The position numbers and the translations under genes were made by a program. From Emticicia sp. CRIBPO (GTDB lineage Bacteria; Bacteroidota; Bacteroidia; Cytophagales; Spirosomataceae), in assembly GCF_009905725.1 (NCBI RefSeq), contig NZ_JAAAKV010000002.1:248001-312000 (forward strand): 64,000 nucleotides of DNA. Direction: 5' to 3'. Within the stretch, counting starts at the first letter, position 1. Every line of letters begins with the position of its first letter. This document shows, piece after piece, positions 42,145-51,840 of this stretch. The notes beneath the pieces are model-generated. The model was given only the letters and a program-made list of their open reading frames with translations, had not been told where the DNA came from and searched no databases.

Positions 42145-44427
42145 GTGAATCAATACTTATCAGAACTTAACCCACCACAATTAGAAGCAGTCACTCATAA
42201 AGAGGGTCCTTTGATGATCATCGCAGGTGCCGGTTCGGGGAAAACCCGTGTACTAACCTACAGAATAGCCTGGCTGATCAGCCAGGGTGTTGATCCGTTT
42301 AATATTCTTTCCCTGACTTTTACCAATAAGGCAGCAGAAGAAATGAGACACCGTATCGAAAAAGTAATCGGTAGCGAAGCCCGCAATCTGTGGATGGGGA
42401 CTTTTCACTCGGTATTTGCCAAAATACTGAGGATTGAAGGCACCAGGTTGGGATACAGTGCCAATTTCTCGATTTACGACACCGACGACAGCAAGTCCCT
42501 GCTGAAATCCATCATCAAGGAATTCGCTCTCGACGATAAAACATACCGCCCGAACTACGTCCTTAACCGTATTTCGAGTGCCAAAAACGCCCTGATTTCG
42601 CATCAGGCTTATGCAGAAAATGACATTTTCCTGGAAGAAGACAGAGCGGCACAAATGCCCGAAATCTCCAGGATATACCGTACCTATGCCATGCGTTGCT
42701 TTCAGGCCAATGCCATGGATTTTGATGATTTGCTGTTCAATACCAACGTGTTGTTCCGTGATCACCTGGACGTACTGAACAAATACCAGCACAAATTCAA
42801 ACACGTGATGGTGGATGAGTTCCAGGATACCAACCTTTCACAGTACCTGATCACCCGCAAGCTGTCTGCTGTAAGCCAGAACATCTGTGTCGTAGGTGAC
42901 GATGCCCAGAGTATTTATGCTTTCCGCGGAGCCAACATCCAGAACATCCTTAATTTCAGAAAAGATTATCCCGATCTGAAAGTTGTTAAACTGGAGCAGA
43001 ATTACCGGTCGACCCAGAATATCGTGAATGCGGCCAACTCGCTGATCCAGAAAAACAAAAATCAACTCGAAAAAAATGTATTTTCAGAAAATGAAGAAGG
43101 TGATAAAATTGAAGTCATCAGGGCTATTTCTGATAATGAAGAAGGCAGAATCATTGCCAATAATATATTTGAAGGCAAAATAAGAGATGGGTTCAACAAC
43201 TCCGATTATGCCATTCTGTACAGGACCAACGCTCAATCCAGGGCGTTTGAAGAAGCCCTGAGAAAGCTCAATATCAAATACCGTATCATCGGCGGCTTGT
43301 CTTTCTATCAGAGAAAAGAAATCAAAGACCTCCTCGCCTACTTACGTTTTACAGTGAACCAGCAGGACGAAGAAGCGTTCAAACGCATCATCAACCTGCC
43401 TAAAAGAGGCATCGGTGACCAGACAGTAGCGAAAATCATTGTGACGGCCTCAGAGCAAAACACCAGCATCTGGGATATTGTCAGTAATATCAAGTTCTAT
43501 TTTGACGGGCGGGCTTCTACTGCGATAGAAACCTTTGCGATCATGATCAAAAGCTATGGTATCTTACTGGACGAAGGGAAAGATGCCTATGAAGCCGCCA
43601 TGCACATCGCCAAAACTTCAGGGATACTTCACGAACTTTATATCGATAAAACGATCGAGGGTATGGCCCGTCACGAAAACGTGCAGGAACTACTCAACTC
43701 TATCAAGCAGTTTGTTGATAACGATGAAAATGAAGATAAAACCCTCTCCTCTTTTCTGCAGACAGTTTCGCTGCTGACCAACGCTGACCAGGATGAAGAC
43801 GGTGACCCTGAAAAAGTTACGATGATGACCATTCACGGAGCTAAAGGACTGGAATTCAAGCATGTATATGTAGTAGGTATGGAAGAAAACCTGTTCCCAT
43901 CGCAGATGATGCTTAAAAACAGGGCTGACCTGGAAGAAGAACGCAGGCTTTTTTATGTGGCCATCACCAGAGCAGAGAAAAAACTATCACTGAGCTATGC
44001 CGAGTCACGATACAATTGGGGAAAACTCAGCTATTGTGAACCGAGCCGTTTCCTGGAAGAAATTGAAGCAAAATATCTTTCTGTTTCATCACCAAAGGTA
44101 AGGCCAACAGCAGAAAGGGCAGAACCTTCATTTACCGAGAGAAAGCCACCTGTGGGTATTCCGACATCCAAAAGCCAGGTACTTTCCAACCTCAAACCGG
44201 TAAGTGCAGCCAAACCAGTACAGGCCCATGTGCCAAGTGATGACTTCAAACCGAGCGACACGGCAAACCTGGCGGAAGGAAATAAAGTAGAACATCCTAA
44301 GTTCGGTTTCGGGACGGTCACCAAAATTGACCCGAACGGAAACACTACCAAAGCAACGATTATCTTTGATAACGAAGGTGAAAAGACATTGCTTCTGAGT
44401 TTTGCCAAGCTAAGAATCCTGGAGTAA
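42145..44427 (+). CDS. UvrD/PcrA-type superfamily 1 DNA helicase
   Basis: A 760-residue 3'-5' DNA helicase starting at GTG. The motifs are in order: IIAGAGSGKTRVLTYRIAWL (Walker A), LSLTFTNKAAEEM, HVMVDEFQDTNLSQY (motif II), VVGDDAQSIYAFRGANIQ, LEQNYRSTQNI, MTIHGAKGLEFKHVYVVG and LFYVAITRAEKKL. The C-terminal 130 residues are less ordered and end in a PcrA-type domain with KVEHPKFGFGTVTKIDPNG. The protein should act in nucleotide excision and mismatch repair and replication restart. It abuts pdxJ tail to tail with only 3 bases between the stop codons. Confidence 0.95.
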   Translation: MNQYLSELNPPQLEAVTHKEGPLMIIAGAGSGKTRVLTYRIAWLISQGVDPFNILSLTFTNKAAEEMRHRIEKVIGSEARNLWMGTFHSVFAKILRIEGTRLGYSANFSIYDTDDSKSLLKSIIKEFALDDKTYRPNYVLNRISSAKNALISHQAYAENDIFLEEDRAAQMPEISRIYRTYAMRCFQANAMDFDDLLFNTNVLFRDHLDVLNKYQHKFKHVMVDEFQDTNLSQYLITRKLSAVSQNICVVGDDAQSIYAFRGANIQNILNFRKDYPDLKVVKLEQNYRSTQNIVNAANSLIQKNKNQLEKNVFSENEEGDKIEVIRAISDNEEGRIIANNIFEGKIRDGFNNSDYAILYRTNAQSRAFEEALRKLNIKYRIIGGLSFYQRKEIKDLLAYLRFTVNQQDEEAFKRIINLPKRGIGDQTVAKIIVTASEQNTSIWDIVSNIKFYFDGRASTAIETFAIMIKSYGILLDEGKDAYEAAMHIAKTSGILHELYIDKTIEGMARHENVQELLNSIKQFVDNDENEDKTLSSFLQTVSLLTNADQDEDGDPEKVTMMTIHGAKGLEFKHVYVVGMEENLFPSQMMLKNRADLEEERRLFYVAITRAEKKLSLSYAESRYNWGKLSYCEPSRFLEEIEAKYLSVSSPKVRPTAERAEPSFTERKPPVGIPTSKSQVLSNLKPVSAAKPVQAHVPSDDFKPSDTANLAEGNKVEHPKFGFGTVTKIDPNGNTTKATIIFDNEGEKTLLLSFAKLRILE

Positions 44428-44430
44428 AGC

Positions 44431-45150
44431 TTAGTCTTCCAGTTGTCTGAGATACATCTGGATGGTATTTTCCAGGCCAAAGTAAAGGGCGTCAGAAATC
44501 AGGGCATGGCCGATGGATACTTCCAGCAGTCCCGGAATATTCTTTTTGAAGTATTTCAGGTTTTCAAGACTGAGATCATGTCCGGCGTTGATTCCCAGGC
44601 CAACTTTATTGGCCATCTCAGCAGCTTTAATAAAGTTTTCAATAGCCGCTTCAGGATTTTCCGGGTAATCTTTGGCATAGGCTTCTGTGTACAATTCTAT
44701 GCGATCAGTACCGGTTTCAGCCGCCGCTTCTACCATTTCTTCGACAGGATCTACAAAAATGGAAACCCTGATCCCTTCTTTTTTAAACACCGAAACGAGT
44801 TCCTGAAGCTGGGTTTTATTGCGGATGGTATCCCATCCGGCGTTGGAAGTGATGGCCCCTAAAGCATCCGGAACGAGTGTTACCTGCTCAGGCCTGGTAG
44901 CCAAAACCACCTCGATAAACCTGCCTTCTGTAGGATTTCCTTCTATATTAAATTCTGTAGTTACTATTTTCTTCAGGTCGAAAACGTCCTGGTATCTGAT
45001 GTGCCTCTCGTCGGGTCTCGGGTGAATAGTAATGCCCTGTGCTCCGAAACGTTCGCAATCTATGGCGGTTTTAACCAAATCCGGCATATTGCCTCCACGT
45101 GAATTACGTAAAGTCGCAATTTTATTGATATTGACCGATAATTTTGTCAT
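44431..45150 (-). CDS. pdxJ: Pyridoxine 5'-phosphate synthase
   Basis: I use the ATG at 45150 ([20 protein letters not shown]), as in the family, rather than the ORF start 87 bases further out. The 239-residue TIM-barrel enzyme condenses 1-deoxyxylulose-5-phosphate with 3-amino-2-oxopropyl phosphate in vitamin B6 synthesis. Motifs include [63 protein letters not shown] and [13 protein letters not shown]. pdxA is not in the window. Confidence 0.95.
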   Translation of the reverse strand: MTKLSVNINKIATLRNSRGGNMPDLVKTAIDCERFGAQGITIHPRPDERHIRYQDVFDLKKIVTTEFNIEGNPTEGRFIEVVLATRPEQVTLVPDALGAITSNAGWDTIRNKTQLQELVSVFKKEGIRVSIFVDPVEEMVEAAAETGTDRIELYTEAYAKDYPENPEAAIENFIKAAEMANKVGLGINAGHDLSLENLKYFKKNIPGLLEVSIGHALISDALYFGLENTIQMYLRQLED

Positions 45151-45249
45151 TTTTGCATTTTGATTTAGATCCAAAAATACAAAGCAAACCCCATTGTTTG
45201 CTTGCTTTTCAGGAGCTAATTTTTCCATCTTTAACAAATCACAATCATC

Positions 45250-45699
45250 ATGTCGTTAAAAACACAAATAGATGCAGACATCAAGGCTGCTATGCTGGCA
45301 AAAGATTCAGTCAGATTACTGGCTCTGAGAGATATTAAAAAAGGTATATTACTGGAAGAAACAAAAAGCGGAGGGACAGGTGAACTGACAGAAGCGGATG
45401 AAATGAAAATCCTTCAAAAAGCGGTAAAACAGCGTAAAGATTCTGCTGAAATTTATAAAACCCAAAACCGTGAAGATCTCCTGGTAAAGGAAGAAGCCGA
45501 AATCGCCGTTATTGAAGCTTATCTGCCAAAGGCCATGTCTGAATACGAACTGAAGGCCGCTTTACAGGAAATCATTGCCAAAGTTGGTGCCAGTGCCCCT
45601 TCTGATATGGGTAAGGTGATGGGCGTAGCTACCAAAGAACTCGCCGGAAAAACAGACGGAAAAGCGATCTCGGCCATGGTGAAACAACTGCTGGCCTGA
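45250..45699 (+). CDS. GatB/YqeY domain-containing protein
   Basis: A 149-residue helical protein starting [20 protein letters not shown]. It matches the YqeY family, which shares the C-terminal domain of the GatB amidotransferase subunit that contacts tRNA. Motifs include [34 protein letters not shown] and the end [18 protein letters not shown] role related to tRNA is suspected, but no activity is established. It is divergent from pdxJ (99 bases between starts) and is followed by cvpA after 4 bases. Confidence 0.9.
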   Translation: MSLKTQIDADIKAAMLAKDSVRLLALRDIKKGILLEETKSGGTGELTEADEMKILQKAVKQRKDSAEIYKTQNREDLLVKEEAEIAVIEAYLPKAMSEYELKAALQEIIAKVGASAPSDMGKVMGVATKELAGKTDGKAISAMVKQLLA

Positions 45700-45703
45700 A
45701 ACT

Positions 45704-46243
45704 ATGGCCACCATTGATATTTTGCTGCTATTGCCGATCGTTTTCGGGGCTTTTAAAGGCTATCAGAAAGGACTTCTGATAGAGATCATCGGTATTCTGG
45801 CTTTTATCATTGCTATAGTGCTCGGCTTCAAATTTCTTGGATTCGGAATAGATGTACTGGAAAAATTATTGGGAACAGAGCTGACAGGAAGCTTATCGCC
45901 TTACCTTAGTTTTATCCTGATATTTTTTCCTACCATATTCCTGATCAATAAAATGGGCTGGATGATGCGTAAATCGTTGAAGTACACGCTTTTCGGAACT
46001 CTGGACGGATTTCTCGGGGCCATCCTCGGAAGCCTCATGTGGCTTTTCGGGGTAAGTCTCCTGCTTTGGATCATCTCCAAAACCGGCATTCCCCTACCCG
46101 AAAAATGGTTTACTGATGCAGACTTCTACCCTTTTATTAAAGATTTCGCTCCGAACATCATTTCCAAAGTTTCAGACATGATCCCTGTGGGAGGCAACCT
46201 CGTGGAGCAACTCAAAGAAATAAAGAATAGTCTTGAAAATTAA
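45704..46243 (+). CDS. CvpA family membrane protein
   Basis: A 179-residue inner-membrane protein with four predicted helices (about 5-22, 26-48, 66-84 and 103-125). The start MATIDILLLLPIVFGAFKGY and the glycine-rich FGTLDGFLGAILGSLMWLFG match CvpA, named for colicin V production and needed in some bacteria for envelope homeostasis and bile resistance. It follows yqeY by 4 bases and precedes the hexosaminidase. Confidence 0.87.
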   Translation: MATIDILLLLPIVFGAFKGYQKGLLIEIIGILAFIIAIVLGFKFLGFGIDVLEKLLGTELTGSLSPYLSFILIFFPTIFLINKMGWMMRKSLKYTLFGTLDGFLGAILGSLMWLFGVSLLLWIISKTGIPLPEKWFTDADFYPFIKDFAPNIISKVSDMIPVGGNLVEQLKEIKNSLEN

Positions 46244-46279
46244 CCGGACCTGACATTGAAAACAACAAAATTTCTGATA

Positions 46280-48574
46280 ATGAAAAAACTCATTCTTGCC
46301 TTTTTTCTTCTCTCCTTTTACGCCAACGCACAGAATACCTATCCGGTCATTCCTAAGCCAAACAGCCTGGTAGAAGGAAAAGGAAAATTCAGCATAACGC
46401 CTAAAACAAAGATTGTGGTCAGTACCAATGCTCCTGAAACCATGAAAGTGGCTGAGCAACTGGCCCAGAGGATCCAGATCGTGACCGGAAATTTACCGGA
46501 AATCACTTCACAGAAAACGCCGAACAGCATTAGTTTTGAAGACGCCCCGGCACTTGGTCCGGAAGCTTATGAATTCGTGGCCTCTCCTGCTTCAGTAATT
46601 ATCAAAGCCTCCACGGCTAAAGGCCATTTTTACGGATTCCAGACTTTGCTTCAGTTGCTGCCACCTTCTGTTTACAGCTCAAGCCTGCAGCCGGCGGTTA
46701 AACTGGCGGTGCCTGAATGTGTTATCAAAGACGAGCCGAGATTCGGCTACAGAGGCATGATGCTGGATCTGGGAAGACATTATTTCCCGGTGAGCTTTAT
46801 CAAAAAATATATCGATCTGATTGCGATGCATAAACTGAATACCTTTCATATGCACCTTACGGACGACCAGGGTTGGAGAATTGAGATCAAAAAATACCCG
46901 AAGCTGACTGAAATAGGTTCAAAAAGAAAAGAATCTATGGCCGGGCACTACCGTGACCAGAAATGGGACGGTATTCCTCATGAGGGGTTTTATACCCAGG
47001 ACGAAATCAGGGACATTGTTAAATATGCCGAATCTAAATTTGTTACGGCTATTCCCGAAATAGAACTTCCGGGACATGCCCAGGCGGCCCTGGCAGCCTA
47101 TCCTGAATTAGGATGCGAAAACAAAAAATACGAAGTGAGCACCCTCTGGGGGGTAAGCGACCAGGTTTTCTGTCCGAATGAACAGACTTTTGAATTCCTT
47201 CAGAACGTATTGACGGAGGTTATGGAATTGTTCCCTTCCAAATACATCCATATCGGTGGTGATGAATGTCCGAAAACCGCCTGGAAAAACTCTGAATTTT
47301 GTCAGCAGCTTATGAAAAAAGAAGGTTTGAAAGACGAGCATGAACTGCAAAGTTATTTCATCAGGAGAATCGACAAATTTGTCACTTCAAAAGGACGCAA
47401 GATCATAGGCTGGGACGAAATCCTGGAAGGAGGAATTTCTCCCAATGCCACCATCATGTCATGGAGAGGTATTGAAGGTGGAATCGATGCGGCTAAGCAA
47501 GGCCACGATGCCATCATGACCCCTACCAGCAATCTTTACCTGGATTACTACCAGTCCAACCCATTGACAGAACCGATAGCAATCGGGGGATATCTGACTA
47601 TCGAAAAAGTGTACGGCTACGAGCCGGTTCCGGCTGCCCTTACCAAAGAGCAGGCAAAACACATCCTGGGTACTCAGGCCAATCTCTGGACGGAATACAT
47701 TGCTACTCCCGAGCACGCTGAGTACATGGCCTTCCCAAGGGCCTCCGCATTGGCTGAAGTAGCCTGGACCAAAGCAGAACTTAAGGATTATAAAAACTTT
47801 GCTTTGCGTCTTAAAACCCATTTTGAGAGGTTAAAGCACCTGGGGGTTAATTATGCCAGAAGTTATTATGACATCACAGCATCTACCTTGAAAGATGCCA
47901 AAGGATTTCCGGTCGTCAAACTGGAAAACATTGACAAAGATGTCATCATCAGGTACACACTGGACGGTACAGAACCTAATGCACAATCACTGGCTTTTGA
48001 CCCGGCAAAAAACATCCCGATCAATGCAGACATGCTGATCAGTTCGGCAGCGTTTTCCAAAACCGGAGATCAGCTGGGCAAAGTTCTGACGAAACAGTTT
48101 GTGGTATCGCTTTCTACCGGCAAAACCTACACCCTTGCCAGTGAACCACAAGGTTACACCGGAGGTGAAAAATATGCCCTTACAAATGCCATTGTCGGAG
48201 ATCTGAGCAACTCTTCTTCATGGGTTGGTTTTAACGGAAAAGACCTGGATGCAGTGATCGATCTCGGACAAAGAACACTGATCAACAGAATCGGTGTAGC
48301 TTTCCAGAGAGCCAGTGCTTCGTGGATCATGCTGCCAAGATATGTGGAGATATTTGTTTCTGATGATGGCAAGACTTTCAAAAGTGTCAAGAGAATCGAA
48401 ATGGATACATCTGATAAGCCGGAGTACATTGTACAGCAACTGAACATTGCACTTGGCACTCAGAACGCCAGGTATATCAAGGTTTTTGCAAAAAATTATG
48501 GTAAACTGGCCGACAGTCACCCGGGACACGGTAATCCTGCCTGGCTTTTTGTGGATGAAATCTCAGTAAAATAA
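46280..48574 (+). CDS. Beta-N-acetylhexosaminidase, glycoside hydrolase family 20
   Basis: I use the ATG at 46280 (MKKLILAFFLLSFYANAQ), because it gives a clean signal peptide. The 764-residue exported enzyme removes terminal N-acetylhexosamines from glycans such as chitin oligomers. A GH20b domain comes first (about 20-145). The catalytic barrel follows, with HMHLTDDQGWRIEIKKYPKL, EIELPGHAQAALAAYP and the catalytic Asp-Glu in IHIGGDECPKTAW. A chitobiase-like C-terminal segment and a discoidin-type (F5/8) domain (SWVGFNGKDLDAVIDLGQ, YVEIFVSDDGKTF) complete it. It follows cvpA by 36 bases. Confidence 0.93.
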   Translation: MKKLILAFFLLSFYANAQNTYPVIPKPNSLVEGKGKFSITPKTKIVVSTNAPETMKVAEQLAQRIQIVTGNLPEITSQKTPNSISFEDAPALGPEAYEFVASPASVIIKASTAKGHFYGFQTLLQLLPPSVYSSSLQPAVKLAVPECVIKDEPRFGYRGMMLDLGRHYFPVSFIKKYIDLIAMHKLNTFHMHLTDDQGWRIEIKKYPKLTEIGSKRKESMAGHYRDQKWDGIPHEGFYTQDEIRDIVKYAESKFVTAIPEIELPGHAQAALAAYPELGCENKKYEVSTLWGVSDQVFCPNEQTFEFLQNVLTEVMELFPSKYIHIGGDECPKTAWKNSEFCQQLMKKEGLKDEHELQSYFIRRIDKFVTSKGRKIIGWDEILEGGISPNATIMSWRGIEGGIDAAKQGHDAIMTPTSNLYLDYYQSNPLTEPIAIGGYLTIEKVYGYEPVPAALTKEQAKHILGTQANLWTEYIATPEHAEYMAFPRASALAEVAWTKAELKDYKNFALRLKTHFERLKHLGVNYARSYYDITASTLKDAKGFPVVKLENIDKDVIIRYTLDGTEPNAQSLAFDPAKNIPINADMLISSAAFSKTGDQLGKVLTKQFVVSLSTGKTYTLASEPQGYTGGEKYALTNAIVGDLSNSSSWVGFNGKDLDAVIDLGQRTLINRIGVAFQRASASWIMLPRYVEIFVSDDGKTFKSVKRIEMDTSDKPEYIVQQLNIALGTQNARYIKVFAKNYGKLADSHPGHGNPAWLFVDEISVK

Positions 48575-48578
48575 AATT

Positions 48579-49181
48579 ATGGAACTGATCTATTGGATGG
48601 ACATTCTGGGCGTTCTGGTCTTTGCGATCAGCGGAACAATGATTGGTATCGAGCGTCAGCTGGACATTTTCGGTGCCTCTGTCATTGCTTTTGCCACCGC
48701 AGTGGGAGGTGGAACCCTCAGGGATGTACTGATAGGCAGCACACCTGTAGGCTGGATGAAAGATCCGGCCTACATTTATGTGATTATCCTGGGCATTTTC
48801 CTGGCTTTATTGTTCAAGAGAGAGTTCTCTATGCTCTCCAAAACCATCTTTCTGTTTGATACCATCGGACTGGGGCTTTACAGCATCATCGGGCTTAAAA
48901 AAGCCCTTCTGTTCGGCATGTCGCCCATGGTAGCAGTTATTATGGGGACAGTCTCGGCCGTTTTCGGCGGCGTACTCAGAGATATTCTCACTAACCGTGT
49001 ACCGCTCATCTTCCGTAAAGAGATATACGCCATCCTCTGCATCATCGGCGGCATCGTTTTCCTGATCCTGAACAAGTTTTTTGACCACGACATCATCAAC
49101 ACCTACCTCACCATGGGCCTCGTCATTTTTATGCGGATACTGGTGGTGGTAAAGAAATGGTCTTTGCCGAAGATTTCGTGA
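48579..49181 (+). CDS. Trimeric intracellular cation (TRIC) channel family protein
   Basis: A 200-residue membrane protein with seven predicted helices. It contains the duplicated glycine motif of the family: TAVGGGTLRDVLIGSTPVGW and MGTVSAVFGGVLRDILTNRV (the UPF0126 repeat). Bacterial relatives conduct potassium or act in glycine transport. It starts 4 bases after the hexosaminidase stop, so it is probably in the same unit, but a functional link is not evident. Confidence 0.88.
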   Translation: MELIYWMDILGVLVFAISGTMIGIERQLDIFGASVIAFATAVGGGTLRDVLIGSTPVGWMKDPAYIYVIILGIFLALLFKREFSMLSKTIFLFDTIGLGLYSIIGLKKALLFGMSPMVAVIMGTVSAVFGGVLRDILTNRVPLIFRKEIYAILCIIGGIVFLILNKFFDHDIINTYLTMGLVIFMRILVVVKKWSLPKIS

Positions 49182-49272
49182 GATCAGATACCTTTGAAAA
49201 CTAAATAATTCCTTTGCTATCCAATAAAATTTCATGGTTATACGTTCTGAATAAAATCAAAATATAACCCAT

Positions 49273-49482
49273 ATGAAATACTTATTTCTCACAGCACTTA
49301 CATTTTTCCTGTTTTCCTGCGGCCATTCAGGCACATTCCTTTCTCCCAAAACCGAAGACCCGCAGAAACAACAAACCTCGGTAATCACGAATATTAATGG
49401 CACCCCGATATCCCCAGACTGGAAAGCGGATTTTTCTTTTGAGACGGATAGGAAGGGTGAGATTGTTTTGTTGTATAAATAA
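49273..49482 (+). CDS. Small hypothetical lipoprotein
   Basis: A 69-residue frame with a lipoprotein signal: MKYLFLTALTFFLFSC ends in a lipobox cysteine at residue 16. The mature 54 residues are polar and end with KADFSFETDRKGEIVLLYK. The start ATG has no strong ribosome-binding site, and I know no family. It lies in the gap between the TRIC gene and the pbpC operon. The signal peptide supports a real gene. Confidence 0.45.
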   Translation: MKYLFLTALTFFLFSCGHSGTFLSPKTEDPQKQQTSVITNINGTPISPDWKADFSFETDRKGEIVLLYK

Positions 49483-49513
49483 GAAAAATTTATCAGGTCC
49501 GGGATATAAATTA

Positions 49514-51838
49514 TCAAAACGTCTTCACCTCAAAACTCACCGACACGCTCTTTCCACGCTTATCGGTGCAGGTTACGGTGTTTTTGCCGATGTCAGGTTT
49601 AATGAACAGACTTTGGGACATTGTACGTTTTCCAAGATATCGGTTATTGTGATACCAGATAATTTCTTCGTCTGTATTACCTGCAGCTGCCTTCAATTCC
49701 AGTTCTTCATTACCTTGAACAAAATAACTCCCGCCATTTCTGGGTGAGGTAATCGCCAGTTCACCCGACCGACTCATCAGCTGACAGGCCGGATTGTGAG
49801 GCGGTATGCGTACATAAGGCAGGCCGTTATTCTGCAGAAACTCCAGGTATTTCGGAGGATAATATGGATACTTTTCAAGAATCGCTGCTGAACGGTCAAG
49901 ACAGGCATTGCAATACGAGAATGTACCTGCAGGATTCACCCATACGGATTGCAGATGGTTGCATTTCTTTTTGTAATGTACTTTGTCTATGAATTCATCA
50001 TACTGGATGGTTTCACAAAAACTGTTTCGGGGCAGACCCGTCAGTGAACATACTTCTTTGATCATCAGGCTTCTGGGCATCTTATACCATGCGGCAGGCT
50101 TCTGATCAATCTGGTTAAACAAAGAGAATAATAAAGGTGTGGCCACCTCCGCCCCGCTCAGTTGCGGCACTCCGGTGCCCTTGAAATTACCCAGCCATAC
50201 CCCAACCGTATAATTCGGATTATAGCCGATTGCCCACGCATCCCTTTTGCCGAATGAGGTTCCGGTCTTCCAGGCTATTTTCGGAAGTTTATAAGTAAAT
50301 TCAAAGTTATTCGGGAAGTCAGGTCGTTGAATACCACTTAATATGTTCGAAATAATGTAAGCCGCTGAAGAGTCCATCAAAGCCTGGGACTTTTTTGAAG
50401 ATTGATTACGGTAAAAAACCGGCTCACGAAGATTTCCATAATTGGCTAACGCAGCATACAACTTCACCAGTTCCTCCATCTTCACCCCGCATCCGCCCAG
50501 TATCATCGAAAGTCCGAGCTTGTCTTCATTAGCTTTTACACTGGAAAACCCTGCTCTTTTCAAATCATCAATGTATTTTTTCACGCCATATTCCTGCAGA
50601 AGACTGACTGCAGGGATATTAAGAGACAACTGCAGGGCATCTCTCATACTTATTTGTCCCTGGTAAGTGTCCGTGAAATTTTTAGGGGTGTAGCCGTCAA
50701 AGTCAGACGGAACATCATATAAAATGGTTTTAGAACTCAGCAGCCCTTTCTGGACCGCAAGGCCATAAAGAAAAGGCTTAAGTGTACTTCCGGGTGAGCG
50801 AACCGCCTGAATCCCGTCCACCTGCCCGCCGTCAGGATTGTCAGCATATCCGGCTGAGCCGCAATAAGCCACTACTTCCATCGTCCGGTTATCTACCACC
50901 ATTGCCATGGCATTCTGAAGCCCCAGGGACTTCAGTTTATTTAAGTAGGAAGTAACAGACTCCTGAACAAACTGCTGCAGCCCAAGGTTAATGGGAGTTT
51001 GGATATACGGCGATGCATCGTCTGACTTCAGACGGTTACAAAAATGGGGAGCAAGCCTCGGAAGGGCTGTCCTTTTTATGATGACCTGCTCACTCCTGGC
51101 AATTTTCGTTTCCTTTTCCGTGAAAATGCCTTTCCTTGCGTAAAAATTCAACCATCGCAGGTTATATTTTGCCAGTTCGGGTGTATTCCTGGCAGATTTT
51201 AAAAGCTGAGGGTGGTTAGGAACAACACTCAGCAAAGTGGCTTCCGCCGGTGATAGCCTCGAGGGGTGTTTCTGAAGATACAACAAAGAAGCCGTCTTGA
51301 TCCCTTCAATGTTTGATCCGTAAGGAATCAGGTTCAGATACATCTCTAAAATCTCCCGCTTCGAGAAATGCAGTTCCAGTTGTATTGCCCTGAGTACTTC
51401 GGCCGCTTTTGCCGCATAAGTCCTTTTCTTAGGCTGAAGCATCCTTACCACCTGCATCGTAATGGTAGAAGCTCCGACAGGCTTTTTTTCAGATATTACA
51501 TTGTTAAAAACGGCCTTGACGACTGATACCAGGTTTACACCGGGATGATAATAAAAATATTTATCTTCCTTATTGACAATGGCCTTCAGAAAATAGGGAG
51601 AAACCTCATCCCGTGTGGTTTTGATACGCCATATATCATCCTTATTAAGATACGCCGATAAAATCTGTCCGTCTTTGTCAAGCACAACGGTTGAATAAGA
51701 GGCCGGAGTTAACGGCGGAAAAGCAAGGTCTGCGATAATCAAAAACAGCAAAAAAACCGAAAATGCATAAACATACTTCTTCTTCACACGGTGTTTCCAC
51801 AGCGTTTTCAACTTATTAATCACTGTATTAAGTCCCAT
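49514..51838 (-). CDS. pbpC: Penicillin-binding protein 1C
   Basis: I use the ATG at 51838 (MGLNTVINKLK), 2 bases past the stop of the upstream gene, giving 774 residues. A membrane anchor lies at about residues 22-45. The GT51 domain follows, with AIVNKEDKYFYYHPGVNLV and PVGASTITMQVVRMLQPKK. Next is the transpeptidase domain, with the active serine in SPGSTLKPFLYG, SLNIPAVSLL and WKTGTSFGKRDAWAIGYN. A PBP1C-type C-terminal domain (about residues 680-774) closes it. It makes and cross-links peptidoglycan. It is paired with alpha-2-macroglobulin, as in E. coli, and a translational coupling is likely. Confidence 0.95.
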   Translation of the reverse strand: MGLNTVINKLKTLWKHRVKKKYVYAFSVFLLFLIIADLAFPPLTPASYSTVVLDKDGQILSAYLNKDDIWRIKTTRDEVSPYFLKAIVNKEDKYFYYHPGVNLVSVVKAVFNNVISEKKPVGASTITMQVVRMLQPKKRTYAAKAAEVLRAIQLELHFSKREILEMYLNLIPYGSNIEGIKTASLLYLQKHPSRLSPAEATLLSVVPNHPQLLKSARNTPELAKYNLRWLNFYARKGIFTEKETKIARSEQVIIKRTALPRLAPHFCNRLKSDDASPYIQTPINLGLQQFVQESVTSYLNKLKSLGLQNAMAMVVDNRTMEVVAYCGSAGYADNPDGGQVDGIQAVRSPGSTLKPFLYGLAVQKGLLSSKTILYDVPSDFDGYTPKNFTDTYQGQISMRDALQLSLNIPAVSLLQEYGVKKYIDDLKRAGFSSVKANEDKLGLSMILGGCGVKMEELVKLYAALANYGNLREPVFYRNQSSKKSQALMDSSAAYIISNILSGIQRPDFPNNFEFTYKLPKIAWKTGTSFGKRDAWAIGYNPNYTVGVWLGNFKGTGVPQLSGAEVATPLLFSLFNQIDQKPAAWYKMPRSLMIKEVCSLTGLPRNSFCETIQYDEFIDKVHYKKKCNHLQSVWVNPAGTFSYCNACLDRSAAILEKYPYYPPKYLEFLQNNGLPYVRIPPHNPACQLMSRSGELAITSPRNGGSYFVQGNEELELKAAAGNTDEEIIWYHNNRYLGKRTMSQSLFIKPDIGKNTVTCTDKRGKSVSVSFEVKTF

Positions 51839-51840
51839 TC

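Noticed and set aside
42253-42804. 183-residue minus-strand frame inside the helicase gene
   Set aside because: It is antisense to helicase motifs that are fully conserved; no start site or family features.
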